A DNA stretch of 5,420 nucleotides from Candidatus Melainabacteria bacterium (GCA_026389055.1 JAPLIO010000028.1:1-5420); one strand, 5' to 3'; shown: positions 1 to 5,260, numbered from the stretch's first letter. Notes: generated by a model from the sequence alone, not told the origin. Numbers and translations: made by a program.

Positions 1-47
1 ACAATGGCTTTTTTCGGGGTAGACTGTTCAGGTTGAAGCGTGATCAT
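1..47 (-). CDS. Start of an unidentified ORF downstream of rfaE2 (partial, runs off window)
   Basis: An ATG at 47-45 lies only 2 nt after the TGA stop of rfaE2 (52-50), giving a TGA-AA-ATG junction that would suit translational coupling. The visible 15 codons read MITLQPEQSTPKKAI and stay open to the window edge. No Shine-Dalgarno sequence is evident, so coupling to rfaE2 would be needed. The peptide is too short and too polar to assign to a family. It is supported only by its position in a tight operon and the open frame. Confidence 0.35.
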   Translation of the reverse strand, partial: MITLQPEQSTPKKAI

Positions 48-49
48 TT

Positions 50-535
50 TCAAGAATAAGCCCTAATAATTTTTTCGATTAACTGACTGGTAGACCGATT
101 ATCCACCATATCCACAAAAGCAATTTCACACCCAATAGCCTGTAAGGCAGGGGCTTCAGGCAAGGTTTCCACCGTGTATTGCCCACCTTTTACATGCACA
201 TTAGGTAAAATAGCCTGCAGTTCAGGAATGGGAGTTTCTCCATGGAAAATCACGGTATAATCCACACAAGCCAGCCCTGCAATCAACTCCGCACGGTCTG
301 ATTCTGAAACCACAGGGCGTAAATCGCCCTTTAACCCCCGAACAGACGCATCGGCGTTAATGGCAACAATTAGCACATCGCCCAAGGCTTTGGCTGCTTG
401 CAAATAACGCAAATGCCCAACATGCACCAAATCAAAACAGCCATTGGTAGTAACAATTTTTTTGCCCGCTTGCCGAAGTATTTCTACTTCAGCAAGCAAT
501 TTTGGCAATTCAACAACAGAACCCATCATCATCAC
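50..535 (-). CDS. rfaE2: D-glycero-beta-D-manno-heptose 1-phosphate adenylyltransferase (RfaE2, stand-alone)
   Basis: This 161-residue protein is a nucleotidyltransferase of the cytidylyltransferase-like fold. By family it transfers AMP from ATP to heptose 1-phosphate, making ADP-heptose for the LPS inner core in the cytoplasm. The ATP-binding signature GCFDLVHVGH is at residues 32-41, with the HxGH histidines at 38 and 41. RGLKGD follows at 66-71, VKGGQY at 115-120 and RSTSQLIEKI at 147-156, matching the family's usual C-terminal STT-type motif. Length fits the stand-alone form, so the kinase half (RfaE1) must be encoded elsewhere. Q119 stands where I expect Asp in the usual KGGDY. The start is GTG at 535 or one of the three ATGs directly after it; AAAGG lies about 10 nt before the GTG, inside the 3' end of the upstream gene. 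The gene sits 6 nt downstream of the parvulin gene in one operon. Confidence 0.9.
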   Translation of the reverse strand: MMMMGSVVELPKLLAEVEILRQAGKKIVTTNGCFDLVHVGHLRYLQAAKALGDVLIVAINADASVRGLKGDLRPVVSESDRAELIAGLACVDYTVIFHGETPIPELQAILPNVHVKGGQYTVETLPEAPALQAIGCEIAFVDMVDNRSTSQLIEKIIRAYS

Positions 536-541
536 AAACGA

Positions 542-1750
542 TTAACCTTTTTTAGGCTGGATAGGAGGAGGTGCACCAACAGGAGGTGTTCCGCCAAATT
601 CAGGCACAACGGAGGTATCATAATTTTTATCAACATAAGTAATTTTGTTGGCGGATTTTAAAGAAGCCTGTTTTTTATCTATCCATTTACCAAAGGCATC
701 TGCTTTGGTTTGTTGCAATAACCGAGATTTAATTTCTTCTTTAGATGTTTCAAAGGCAGGCAACACGGCGGCCTTTTTCTCAAGTACCTGAATAATGTGG
801 TACCCATAAGAAGATTGCACCAATTGCGGATAAACCTTCCCAATGGGGGCTATAGCAGAAGCAGCCCAATAACCGGGGTCTGTTTGGCGTTGTTCCATCA
901 TGCCAATATCGCCTTTATTCATCGCCGCAGCGGTATCATCGCTTTGCAAGCTAGCCAAACTATCAAACGAGGCTGGGTTTTCAAGCACTTTTTTCAACAA
1001 GCCTTCAGCTTTGGTTTTACGGGCTACTAGTTCCGCTTTTACGGCTTCATCTAGCTTAGCAGGGGTTAATTCAGGGGCTTTTGCCTTGTTGTTTTTTTCT
1101 TGAATTTCATTACGAATATCCGCTTCCATCGCTTTGACTAAAATATGCTTGGAATGAATTTGTTCAGGCTGACCAAATTGATCTTTATGTGCGTTGAAAT
1201 AAGCCTTGGCATCGTCATCAGAAAGCGTTGTAGGGGCTAAGTTGTCTTTGATGATAATTTTATCAATCAACGCCATTCTATCCATTTGGTAATTAAAATC
1301 TTCGATGGAAATACCATTTTTTTGCAAAATTGTGTTGAATTTGCCTTCGCCGCCGACTTGTTCAATTACCTTTTTACGTTGTTGTTCAATGTCTTCAGGG
1401 GTTACTTTAACCCCTAATTTTTCGGCTTCGCTACCCATAATAGCCATTGCAACCAAATTGTTGATTGTTTGTTGTTTCAGCATCATATCAAACATGGGGT
1501 TTTTTGCCATTTCAGGGTTTTTATCAATGCCCATTTGCTTGGCTAGCTGGTTGGCTAATTTATCATATTCATTTTGGGTGATAATAACGCCATCAACCGT
1601 TAGTAGTGTTTTACCACCTTTTGTGGCACCGCCTAAGCCTTGTTCGCCACACCCTGTTAGCACAAAACTTGCCAATAAAGCCAGTACAATAACGCCACTG
1701 CTAAGAACGCTTGTTTTTTTGAATAGTGATGCCATTAAACGTAAAATCAT
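542..1750 (-). CDS. SurA/PrsA-like lipoprotein peptidyl-prolyl cis-trans isomerase (parvulin)
   Basis: Probably an envelope foldase that isomerises Xaa-Pro bonds and chaperones exported proteins. From the chosen ATG it has 402 residues. A signal peptide has basic residues near 11-12 and a hydrophobic core. It ends in the lipobox LTGC with Cys34 as the predicted lipidated residue, followed by Gly, which is not an inner-membrane retention residue under the Lol rule. A SurA-N-like helical region spans about 49-167. A rotamase domain spans about 198-323, from IHSKHILV through GDIG to SSYGYHIIQV, and is interrupted by a long charged helical insertion. The tail (about 384-402) is Pro/Gly rich. The frame stays open to a TTG at 1879, but ATG 1750 has AAGGA about 10 nt upstream and puts the signal peptide at the N terminus. 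It is co-transcribed with rfaE2. PrsA versus SurA naming cannot be settled here. Confidence 0.88.
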   Translation of the reverse strand: MILRLMASLFKKTSVLSSGVIVLALLASFVLTGCGEQGLGGATKGGKTLLTVDGVIITQNEYDKLANQLAKQMGIDKNPEMAKNPMFDMMLKQQTINNLVAMAIMGSEAEKLGVKVTPEDIEQQRKKVIEQVGGEGKFNTILQKNGISIEDFNYQMDRMALIDKIIIKDNLAPTTLSDDDAKAYFNAHKDQFGQPEQIHSKHILVKAMEADIRNEIQEKNNKAKAPELTPAKLDEAVKAELVARKTKAEGLLKKVLENPASFDSLASLQSDDTAAAMNKGDIGMMEQRQTDPGYWAASAIAPIGKVYPQLVQSSYGYHIIQVLEKKAAVLPAFETSKEEIKSRLLQQTKADAFGKWIDKKQASLKSANKITYVDKNYDTSVVPEFGGTPPVGAPPPIQPKKG

Positions 1751-1792
1751 CGAAGATAGCTTCCTTTTTAAACGAAACGATTGAAAAACTGT

Positions 1793-1938
1793 TAGATCAC
1801 TTGCATGACTCGATATCTCGGGCATCTTCGTTGTCATTTGCGGTACTCGAATTCTTATGTACTTCTTTGTACACGTCAAATTCTCCGTTCCTCATTCCTA
1901 GAATCTGCACCCACCTATCGAGTCATGCAAGAGATCTA
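1793..1938. repeat. 146-bp long imperfect palindrome (MITE/REP-like candidate) upstream of the parvulin gene
   Basis: The terminal arms 1793-1815 and 1916-1938 are inverted repeats pairing at 22 of 23 positions, with an A-A mismatch at 1799/1932; the shared core is CTTGCATGACTCGATA. The exact centre (1865.5) is also the centre of an inner hairpin, TGTAC (1858-1862) with GTACA (1869-1873). GAATT (1849-1853) pairs with AATTC (1879-1883), and CGG (1841-1843) with CCG (1885-1887). The whole unit therefore looks like one decayed palindrome rather than two chance arms. It lies between the likely promoter region and the parvulin start, so its transcript would fold in that gene's leader. No transposase is present and I saw no clear target-site duplication. 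I infer a non-autonomous dispersed element. Confidence 0.7.
1797..1895 (-). other. Short open frame inside the palindromic element (possibly coding, doubtful)
   Basis: Within the palindrome, in a frame different from the parvulin gene, an ATG at 1895-1893 opens 32 codons ending in TGA at 1799-1797. The peptide begins MRNGEFDVYKEVHKNSS and ends in DARDIESCK. The frame is also open upstream of the ATG, back to a TGA in the terminal arm. It has no strong ribosome binding site of its own. It may be only the conserved sequence of the repeat read as protein. It is listed because translated repeat sequence is a useful search query for other copies. Confidence 0.2.
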
Positions 1939-1965
1939 TTGTAAACAGGAGTAAACAAGTATAAT
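1938..1965. promoter_or_regulatory. Divergent promoter region between the parvulin operon and xerC
   Basis: For xerC (plus), TATAAT at 1960-1965 is a perfect -10 and TTGTAA at 1939-1944 a -35-like hexamer, with a short 15-nt spacer. For the minus-strand operon, candidate -10 boxes are TACAAT (1943-1938) and TATACT (1963-1958), the latter overlapping the xerC -10; neither has a convincing -35. Two copies of GTAAACA (1941-1947 and 1951-1957) are spaced 10 bp apart, on the same helix face, within the xerC spacer, and could be a regulator site. These are predictions from the sequence only. Confidence 0.45.
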
Positions 1966-2031
1966 AAAGATACCCTTCAGTATAACCAAAGAACAGAATA
2001 AGGGCAAATAGTAATTAGGATTCCTTCCCCC

Positions 2032-3099
2032 ATGCACGCCAAACGAAAACCTGTTCTGCAATTTGATTTAACCACTACCAACACACCCATAGAAGATAAC
2101 CTTGCCAAAACCCAAGCCGTGGGCAATACCGCCTTACCTGCTTGCTACAGCACGCTTCAAGCTGGCGTGGCAGATTGCTTAACCTATCTTGCCGTGCAAC
2201 GGAGGCTTTCGTCCCAAACACTAAGGGCGTACAACGTAGATGCCACCGAATGGCAAGGCTGGTTAGAACAAAGCGTGATGCCCAGTATTTTAACCAATCC
2301 GCAACAAGAAAAAACGCTACTATACGAAGCCCCTAGCCGATTCATGGCGTGGCTTTCCAAGAAAAATTTCGCTCGTAGTTCCATGGCACGCAAAGCCTCT
2401 TCCTTGCGGACGTTGCTAAAGTTTTTAATGAAAGAAGATTATTTCCCCGTGGGTACGTTTAATTTGCGGTTTCATCGCCCCAAATTACAACAACGCTTGC
2501 CGAACTTCTTGACAGAAGCCACTATCGAAACCCTCAGCCAAGCCATTAGCACCCACCCTTCTTGGAACGAAGCAATTCAGCTTCGGAATCAAGCCATTTT
2601 GTGGGTATTATTTACTTCAGGGTTACGAGTTTCAGAATGTGCTTCGCTCACGCTGGAAGCGATTAACTGGCAAACGGGCGAAGTAAGAGTGTTGGGTAAA
2701 GGCAACCGAGAGCGGGTGGCGTTTATCAGTAAAAAGGCTTTAAACTTGCTAAAAACTTGGTTGGAAAAACGGATAAATTGGCTACAAGAGACTGAATCAA
2801 CGAAAAAAAAGGTGGAAATAGACTTCGTTTTTTTGAATCAGCGGTTGGGTAGGCTAACAGACCGGTCTATTCATCGGTTGATGACGGAAATTGGGGCGTT
2901 GGCGGGCTTGGCAGAGCCGTTGCATCCGCATTTGTTTCGGCATAGTTTTGCTACCCATTTGCTGAACAAGGGCGTGGAACTTCGCTTAGTGCAGGAGCTT
3001 TTGGGGCACGTTTCCATACGCTCTACCCAAATTTACACGCACCTTTCTACTGAACGTCTGCGTTCAGCGTACCTGAAAGCCCATCCGTTGGCACGATGA
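2032..3099 (+). CDS. xerC: XerC/XerD-type site-specific tyrosine recombinase
   Basis: A 355-residue tyrosine recombinase. By family, Xer enzymes resolve chromosome dimers at dif, or serve mobile elements. The N-terminal SAM-like core-binding domain spans about 40-145, with a typical LTYLAVQRRLSSQTLRAYNVD start. The catalytic domain spans about 157-350 and has all six expected residues: Arg199 (TSGLR), Lys223 (GKGNRER), His300 and Arg303 (HPHLFRH), His326 (LLGHVS) and nucleophile Tyr335 (TQIYTHLS). The HPLAR C terminus resembles XerC more than XerD, but the assignment is tentative. It is about 55 residues longer than a typical Xer (about 300), mainly in a polar N-terminal extension of about 38 residues and a charged insertion near 245-262. 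ATG 2032 has AGGA 11 nt upstream, and no better start precedes the conserved region. Its 3' end converges on the antitoxin gene with a 9-nt gap. Confidence 0.9.
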   Translation: MHAKRKPVLQFDLTTTNTPIEDNLAKTQAVGNTALPACYSTLQAGVADCLTYLAVQRRLSSQTLRAYNVDATEWQGWLEQSVMPSILTNPQQEKTLLYEAPSRFMAWLSKKNFARSSMARKASSLRTLLKFLMKEDYFPVGTFNLRFHRPKLQQRLPNFLTEATIETLSQAISTHPSWNEAIQLRNQAILWVLFTSGLRVSECASLTLEAINWQTGEVRVLGKGNRERVAFISKKALNLLKTWLEKRINWLQETESTKKKVEIDFVFLNQRLGRLTDRSIHRLMTEIGALAGLAEPLHPHLFRHSFATHLLNKGVELRLVQELLGHVSIRSTQIYTHLSTERLRSAYLKAHPLAR

Positions 3100-3108
3100 T
3101 GCCTTTAC

Positions 3109-3429
3109 TTAGCTTAAATCCAACGTTAATTTGAGCGTTTTAATGGCAACATTGGCTCTTTCCAACTGCTCTTTTACTAACGATTCAATGACAATGCTAG
3201 GGCAGTGCCCCAAAATGGTCGCCCATTTAATTGCCATCGGAATAGAGGGGTACCGTCTGGCTTTTTCAAAATCACACAGACGTTGCCGTGAGATACCTAA
3301 TTGATGGGCTAGTGAAGATTGTGTTATACCTTCAGCTTCCCTAAATACCCGAAGCGTATCGCCGATATGGGTTACTTCTGTTTTAATACCTAGCGATTCA
3401 AAAAAAGCATCTTGTTGTTTAGTAATCAT
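3109..3429 (-). CDS. XRE-family helix-turn-helix antitoxin
   Basis: This 106-residue protein has a Cro/C1-type HTH at about residues 25-74 (TLRVFREAEGITQSSLAHQL, then GISRQRLCDFEKARRYPSI). The helix pair ITQSSLAHQLGIS/RQRLCDFEKA has the form expected for DNA binding. The ATG at 3429-3427 lies inside the 3' end of the toxin gene (11-nt overlap), with GGAGA 9 nt upstream. Toxin first and antitoxin second is the HigBA-like order. The antitoxin presumably binds and neutralises the toxin and represses the shared promoter. It ends 9 nt from the convergent xerC stop, with no obvious terminator in between, so the two transcripts probably overlap. Confidence 0.82.
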   Translation of the reverse strand: MITKQQDAFFESLGIKTEVTHIGDTLRVFREAEGITQSSLAHQLGISRQRLCDFEKARRYPSIPMAIKWATILGHCPSIVIESLVKEQLERANVAIKTLKLTLDLS

Positions 3430-3688
3430 GCGGGGTAATCTCCAATAATTCGAGTAATTCTGATGTTTTTTGGTCGTAAATCAATCGCCATTGCTGGTTC
3501 AGCCTGACTGAACGTTGCCCTTTTCGCTTACCTTTTAAAGGCTCATCATGAAGCCCCTTGGATAATCTCAAGCGGAATAAACCGAATGTTTCCACTTGAC
3601 GAATCCATTTATAAACTTTTTCGACGATAACTAGAGGTGTTTTTTGAGCATCTTTTTCAAATTGCTTGGTAAATTTGATGACAACCAT
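3419..3688 (-). CDS. RelE/ParE-superfamily type II toxin (putative mRNA interferase)
   Basis: This 89-residue basic protein has a RelE-like layout: an N-terminal strand (VVIKFTKQFEKDAQK), two helices, then the conserved block DEPLKGKRKGQRSVRLN and QQWRLIYDQ (residues 48-73), ending in EITPHDY. These blocks are the usual signature of the RelE/StbE and HigB-type toxins, which cleave mRNA at the ribosome. Arg59, Arg62 and Arg68 and the terminal His87-Asp-Tyr are candidate functional residues. The ATG at 3688 has only a weak GAAAG upstream. Low toxin translation with a stronger site for the antitoxin fits the expected stoichiometry. The exact subfamily (RelE, HigB, YafQ) is not resolved. The pairing with the overlapping XRE gene is what makes the call firm. 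Confidence 0.82.
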   Translation of the reverse strand: MVVIKFTKQFEKDAQKTPLVIVEKVYKWIRQVETFGLFRLRLSKGLHDEPLKGKRKGQRSVRLNQQWRLIYDQKTSELLELLEITPHDY

Positions 3689-3707
3689 TCTTGGAAAAAC
3701 TTTCTAT

Positions 3708-3745
3708 TGTACCCTTATTATGGAGTACATTGTTTAAACTTGCAA
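3708..3745 (-). promoter_or_regulatory. Promoter and operator-like palindrome of the toxin-antitoxin operon
   Basis: On the minus strand, TTGCAA (3745-3740) and CATAAT (3722-3717) are separated by 17 nt, a near-consensus sigma70-type promoter. Transcription would start roughly 20 nt before the toxin ATG. The -10 box lies in the middle of a 22-bp TGTAC-N12-GTACA inverted repeat (3708-3729), a plausible operator for the XRE antitoxin. The 8-bp palindrome GTTTAAAC (3732-3739) fills most of the spacer and is a second candidate site. Confidence 0.6.
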
Positions 3746-3900
3746 CCCCTTAATCCGTAACAAATTGAATGAGATTGTAAAAAATCTTAATAATTGGTAG
3801 CACAAAGCGGAAATCACCCTTTTTCATACGCATAGAGCGTTTTTTACAACCTCAACTACTACAAAAAGAGGATAAATAATAAATGATTAAAATTAACCCC
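3746..3900. other. Intergenic AT-rich stretch without a recognisable gene
   Basis: Between the toxin-antitoxin promoter and the speD promoter I find no coding frame with a ribosome binding site beyond a 7-codon ORF at 3883-3906 that I reject. Small structures exist: AGATT/AATCT around 3771-3787, and ACGC/GCGT followed by six T at 3828-3845. Both are too weak to call. No tRNA, riboswitch or repeat copy is recognised. Confidence 0.5.
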
Positions 3901-3928
3901 TTGTAATTGTCGTTGGTTTTTGTATAAT
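3901..3928 (+). promoter_or_regulatory. Predicted promoter of the tandem speD locus
   Basis: TTGTAA (3901-3906) and a perfect TATAAT (3923-3928) are 16 nt apart on the plus strand. Initiation around 3935 would give an unusually long leader of about 170 nt before the speD start at 4108. The same TTGTAA/TATAAT pair occurs upstream of xerC, suggesting the housekeeping sigma factor. Confidence 0.55.
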
Positions 3929-3956
3929 AACAACCTTGTAGGCTTCTTTTTTGGGA

Positions 3957-3972
3957 ACCCCTCAAAAGGGGT
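3957..3972 (+). promoter_or_regulatory. Leader hairpin in the speD 5' UTR
   Basis: ACCCCT (3957-3962) pairs perfectly with AGGGGT (3967-3972) around a CAAA loop. GGGA before it and TTCC after it can extend the stem beyond a small bulge. No T-run follows, so it is not an intrinsic terminator as it stands. It lies about 20 nt into the predicted transcript and could stabilise the 5' end or form part of a leader control element. I recognise no known riboswitch. Confidence 0.4.
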
Positions 3973-4036
3973 GATTTCCAACCAGAACAACTTACAAACG
4001 TGTTTTCGTTACAGACTGTTCATTTTAAGGCGGTTT

Positions 4037-4060
4037 ATGTTACTCCAACCTTTCACTTAG
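4037..4060 (+). promoter_or_regulatory. Possible upstream leader ORF (7 codons) in the speD leader
   Basis: ATG at 4037 opens MLLQPFT and stops at TAG (4058-4060), 47 nt before the speD TTG start. AAGG (4027-4030) sits 6 nt upstream, a usable ribosome binding site. A translated leader peptide could control a polyamine gene, as upstream ORFs do for eukaryotic AdoMet decarboxylase. A 7-codon frame is also easily a chance event, so this is only a candidate. Confidence 0.2.
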
Positions 4061-4107
4061 CGTTTTAGCCCTCCAAACCTTTTGGTTCAACCTAGGAAAT
4101 TCAAGCA

Positions 4108-4662
4108 TTGAACAACACCACGTCTACGACCGTTTCTTCTTCTAACCCCTCATCGGCAACCGCCGTTTTAACCATGCCCCCGCTTAGTTCGGCATCCCAC
4201 CCGCTTTCACCTTCTGGCTTACTACCAAAAAACTTGGGTCGTCATTTATTAGCAGAATTTTTTGACTGCAACCCTAACGTTATCAACAACAACGCACTCA
4301 TTGAACAACTAATGAAAGAAGCCGCCGTAGCGTGCGGTGCCACCATTGTTCAAAGCTGTTTTCACCACTTTAACCCGTATGGCGTTAGTGGCGTAGTGGT
4401 TATTGCAGAATCTCACTTAACCATCCACACATGGCCTGAATACGGCTATGCTTCGGTTGATTTATACACCTGCGGCGACCAATGCGACCCTGCCGTGGCG
4501 TTCGACTATTTACAAGGAAAATTCCATTCTGCCCACTGCAGTTATGTTGAATTTAAACGCGGCTTAATGTGCGACCAAACGGGCAATATGCTAAAAGCCC
4601 CAGCGGCTCAAATTGGCGATGCCGTTGTACGGGTGCAAGAATCGCACCACGTTGCTTCTTAG
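4108..4662 (+). CDS. speD: S-adenosylmethionine decarboxylase proenzyme, class 1b (SpeD)
   Basis: Self-cleaving pyruvoyl enzyme that makes decarboxylated AdoMet, the aminopropyl donor for spermidine, in the cytoplasm. The core starts at LGRHLLAEFFDC (43-54). Cleavage should fall in AESHLTIHTWPE between Glu101 and Ser102, Ser102 becoming the pyruvoyl group. His107 and Cys122 (LYTCGD) keep the +5 and +15 spacing of Thermotoga maritima Ser63/His68/Cys83. Phe88 and Trp109 match the adenine-stacking Phe49 and Trp70 as I recall that structure. At 184 residues it is longer than the usual 120-140, with about 40 extra N-terminal residues of which over half are Ser, Thr or Pro, and a tail of about 28. 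The start is TTG 4108, with AGGA 10 nt upstream. The first in-frame ATG (4174) has no ribosome binding site but would still encode a complete core. The second speD-like gene follows after 39 nt. Confidence 0.92.
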   Translation: MNNTTSTTVSSSNPSSATAVLTMPPLSSASHPLSPSGLLPKNLGRHLLAEFFDCNPNVINNNALIEQLMKEAAVACGATIVQSCFHHFNPYGVSGVVVIAESHLTIHTWPEYGYASVDLYTCGDQCDPAVAFDYLQGKFHSAHCSYVEFKRGLMCDQTGNMLKAPAAQIGDAVVRVQESHHVAS

Positions 4663-4701
4663 TTTGTAGTGTTATAAATAAATAGTTGGAGGGGTTTCCC
4701 T

Positions 4702-5160
4702 ATGATGATGATGGCTGTCGTACACCAAGCATTTGGTCCGCATTTAATGATGGATTGCAGACAATGCGATGTGGATAAAATTAACGATTTAGACTTGGTT
4801 AGCAAGTTTTTAGATGAATTACCTGAAATGATTGGGATGACCAAAATCATTCCGCCTTATGCTTTTCGCTACAATGGGTTAGTACCTGAAGATAAAGGCA
4901 TTACAGGCGTGGTTATCATCGCTGAATCTCATTTAACGTTCCATTCTTTTGTGGAAAAAGATTATTTTTTCTTCGATATTTTTAGCTGCAAACCGTTTGA
5001 TGTTGATTTTGTGGTGAAACATGTGCTTGAAACGTTTGGCGTAAAAGATTACGAACGCTTTGATTGCAGCAGGGGGCGGCAATTCCCACGGCACGTTTCA
5101 GATAAATTGGTAGAAGCTTCTGACGTAGCCACTTGCTCTTCTTCGATGGTTTCTGTTTAA
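4702..5160 (+). CDS. Divergent SpeD-family pyruvoyl decarboxylase (AdoMet, ornithine or arginine decarboxylase)
   Basis: This 152-residue paralogue of the preceding gene belongs to the same proenzyme family. The core opens FGPHLMMDCRQCD (11-23). The cleavage site is Glu75-Ser76 in IIAESHLTFHSF, and His81 and Cys96 (FSCKPFD) keep the +5 and +15 spacing, so self-processing and catalysis look intact. It differs from the upstream copy where substrate is bound: HSFVEKD replaces HTWPEYG (Phe83 for the stacking Trp), and the loop before the cleavage site is about five residues longer (YNGLVPEDKGITG). A strong GGAGG lies 9 nt before the first of four consecutive ATG codons. It is probably co-transcribed with speD. 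SpeD-family members that decarboxylate ornithine or arginine are known, and this could be one. A second AdoMet decarboxylase remains possible. Confidence 0.85.
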   Translation: MMMMAVVHQAFGPHLMMDCRQCDVDKINDLDLVSKFLDELPEMIGMTKIIPPYAFRYNGLVPEDKGITGVVIIAESHLTFHSFVEKDYFFFDIFSCKPFDVDFVVKHVLETFGVKDYERFDCSRGRQFPRHVSDKLVEASDVATCSSSMVSV

Positions 5161-5217
5161 TTTAATACGCTTCGTAACAATAATGCGGAAACGTTGATAG
5201 CATTGGGCTATGGCTTC

Positions 5218-5246
5218 ATGGGGGGTGGTATTTGACCACCCCCCAT
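5218..5246. terminator. Perfect 12-bp GC-rich hairpin after the speD pair
   Basis: ATGGGGGGTGGT (5218-5229) pairs without mismatch to ACCACCCCCCAT (5235-5246) around the loop ATTTG, 57 nt after the second speD stop. It is the strongest stem in the window and a sensible transcript end. It lacks a following T-run on either strand, so it may be a 3'-protective stem or a factor-assisted stop rather than a classic intrinsic terminator. Confidence 0.45.
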
Positions 5247-5260
5247 ACCCCCGCAAATTC

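Noticed and set aside
1305..1784. 159-residue plus-strand frame antisense to the parvulin gene
   Set aside because: It is a mirror of the parvulin coding frame; the opposite strand has clear domains and a lipobox.
3050..3067. Perfect 7-bp hairpin CTGAACG/CGTTCAG near the end of xerC
   Set aside because: It lies in conserved recombinase coding sequence just after the catalytic Tyr and has no T-run; codon constraint explains it.
3828..3845. ACGC/GCGT hairpin followed by six T, terminator-like on the plus strand
   Set aside because: The stem is only 4 bp and no plus-strand gene ends nearby, so there is nothing for it to terminate.
3883..3906. Seven-codon ORF (MIKINPL) after AGAGGA, upstream of the speD promoter
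   Set aside because: It overlaps the predicted -35 element, lies before the predicted transcription start, and is too short to support.
3936..4107. SAM riboswitch in the speD leader
   Set aside because: The one clear stem is short and I cannot find the multi-helix junction or conserved core of any SAM riboswitch class.
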